64,000 nt of DNA, from the NCBI GenBank assembly GCA_946406115.1, contig OX291561.1:5634273-5698272 (forward strand), read 5' to 3'. Shown in pieces: positions 62,728 to 64,000 of the stretch; position 1 is the first letter of the stretch; each line of letters opens with the position of its first letter. The translations under genes were made by a program, and so were the position numbers. The stretch is from Apoda limacodes (taxonomy: Eukaryota; Arthropoda; Insecta; Lepidoptera; Limacodidae). Below the pieces are notes generated by a model. The model was given only the letters and a program-made list of their open reading frames with translations. It made no database searches and had not been told where the DNA came from.

Positions 62728-63453
62728 CTATATAGAGAGATAAACAAGATTTTATAGGAACCAACCATAGACTTCGAGTTCTGTAATCTATCCTAGGGAC
62801 TGCGAAATAGCCTAGGAAAATTAACCATCCTTAAGAAAGAGACAGAGCGAGTCTATTATATCTTTTCTCGTTGTATCAACGTCCGCAATTTCGTTTATTT
62901 ATGTTTATTAAAACAAGTAAAAAAGACACCAAACTTTCACTTCGTCTCTGTCACACTTTTGTAACTAATTTTTTTTTTAGCTGACTAGGAAATGCGCTGT
63001 CCAGTTCTTTATCTCTATGGAACTAACAGATTTGTGAGCAACAAACGGCTAAGAACATTTTAGACACACTCTAATTAGAGTTCCGTAAACGTCAACGTCA
63101 CGACGTGTAAAGATTATCATAACATTCTCATAATCAAATTAATTAATTAGTTAATAAAATGGCACACAGCTGAACAAAAAGGTCTTATGACCGGTAAAAC
63201 TAGAACAGCAAAGAGTGGCTAAAAACTGACTACCTTTTTGACAATATTGTACGAAGTTGCCTGCTATGAAATTTTGTTTGTGATCAAAGTCTAGTATTGC
63301 TGATGATGACTTAAGTTATTGAGACCTGGGGATCTTTTGGAGACTCAAATAGTACTAGTAATAATAGTAATAGTACTTTGCAGTTTGTTATAAAGAATGA
63401 AAATTGTAGAATTGCAGAGTTGCGCCGTGAAATTTCAGAAGATATATATATAT

Positions 63454-63524
63454 GCGCGGGCGGGGCAGCTATATATATATATATGGTTTGGTTAACTAGC
63501 TTTTGTCAGCTGCCCCGCCCGCGC
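63454..63524. repeat. GC-rich 17-bp perfect inverted repeat around an AT run
   Basis: GCGCGGGCGGGGCAGCT (63454-63470) and AGCTGCCCCGCCCGCGC (63508-63524) are exact inverses separated by 37 bases that start with (AT)n. Confidence 0.95.
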
Positions 63525-63731
63525 TTTATTCGGTAATCGGCGTGGGCTTTTTACAGTAACTCCTGGATTATAGTTGAAAAGCTACGTAGCAGCTATGTAT
63601 AATGAATTATTTATTATTATGTATAATTATGTTATAGTTATACCTATGGGAATTTTAGAATTTCCCTGCATAAATTTAGCCAAATTGCAGTTAAATTGCA
63701 TGCTTCAATTTGCGGCGATAAAATACGAGAA

Positions 63732-63849
63732 AGCATGGATAGACTGAATTAGTAATGGGCAGGCCACATTGTAGTATATACATAATGATATACGAATAAG
63801 CATGGGTAGACTGAATTAGTAATGGGCAGGCCACATTGTAGTATATATA
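63732..63849. repeat. Direct duplication, period 67 bp
   Basis: AGCATGGATAGACTGAATTA...GGCAGGCCACATTGTAGTAT is repeated 67 bp later with one change. The core translates to WAGHIV, a motif of some LINE C-termini, so it may come from a retrotransposon. Confidence 0.85.
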
Positions 63850-64000
63850 GTCGCGGTGAGAAAATGTTTACCACCTTAAGGATCACAATTGCATGCACAC
63901 ATTTAAGTCACAAGTTCTAAATGTCTATTTCATAATAATTTGATTGACCATAGATTATCTTTTTTCTAATATGACAATCAATTGCTCTAGGACAGGGATG

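Larger units (their letters stand above)
62728..64000. other. Intron upstream of the first visible exon
   Basis: No AAA1 P-loop coding (GPAGTGKT-like) is present on the minus strand here, so the whole stretch is taken as intron. It holds the GC palindrome and the short duplication listed next. Confidence 0.7.

Noticed and set aside
60153..60395. Minus ORF of 80 codons
   Set aside because: Low-complexity product lying inside the piggyBac-like element and opposite to its transposase.
62040..62100. A 5S rRNA gene
   Set aside because: Only the inner part of 5S is present and diverged; the flanks are SINE body found elsewhere in the window.
1..64000. A novel multi-gene system (defence, biosynthesis or similar)
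   Set aside because: Both strands were read; the only host coding found is one dynein gene, and all other coding is from transposons or is too short to support.

Overview
This is insect nuclear DNA, most likely from a moth or butterfly (Lepidoptera). The evidence is one very large intron-rich gene on the minus strand, AT-rich introns, and introns crowded with non-LTR retrotransposon 3' ends, tRNA-like SINEs, short TIR elements and the 'gagtcggactcgc' dispersed repeat that I associate with lepidopteran genomes. The species is not determined. I see no bacterial, organellar or viral gene.

The backbone is one axonemal dynein heavy chain gene read from high to low coordinates. I could place 51 coding exons (62727 down to 3376). 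Each has AG/GT borders, and all 50 joins keep one reading frame: 7,444 nt, 2,481 codons plus one base. The window enters the protein just after the Walker A loop of AAA1 and leaves it in the C-terminal domain, so the tail, linker and AAA1 P-loop lie beyond 64000 and the last exons lie below position 1. In order the exons encode AAA1 (Walker B, sensor), AAA2, AAA3, AAA4, the coiled-coil stalk with the microtubule-binding tip, AAA5, AAA6 and most of the C-terminal domain. Wording around AAA1-AAA3 points to the DNAH1 class of single-headed inner-arm dyneins. The expected role is ATP-driven sliding of doublet microtubules in the sperm flagellum or in cilia.

The rest is intron. Region 1-2700 holds the 5' part of a non-LTR retrotransposon (family A, minus strand) whose endonuclease-RT frame is open for 678 codons. 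Region 3000-32700 has short introns with SINEs, three copies of one TA-flanked MITE, a TTAA-flanked MITE, a 1.2-kb inverted repeat, a 35-bp minisatellite and many 3' ends of family A. The intron at 32839-37614 holds a four-layer nest of transposons. Region 40000-62600 holds further LINE and SINE fragments, a decayed piggyBac-like element and a 5S-rRNA-derived SINE.

I found no convincing unknown biological system. The most unusual items are structural: nested and snap-back transposons, perfect palindromes, the 5S-headed SINE and two orphan reading frames.
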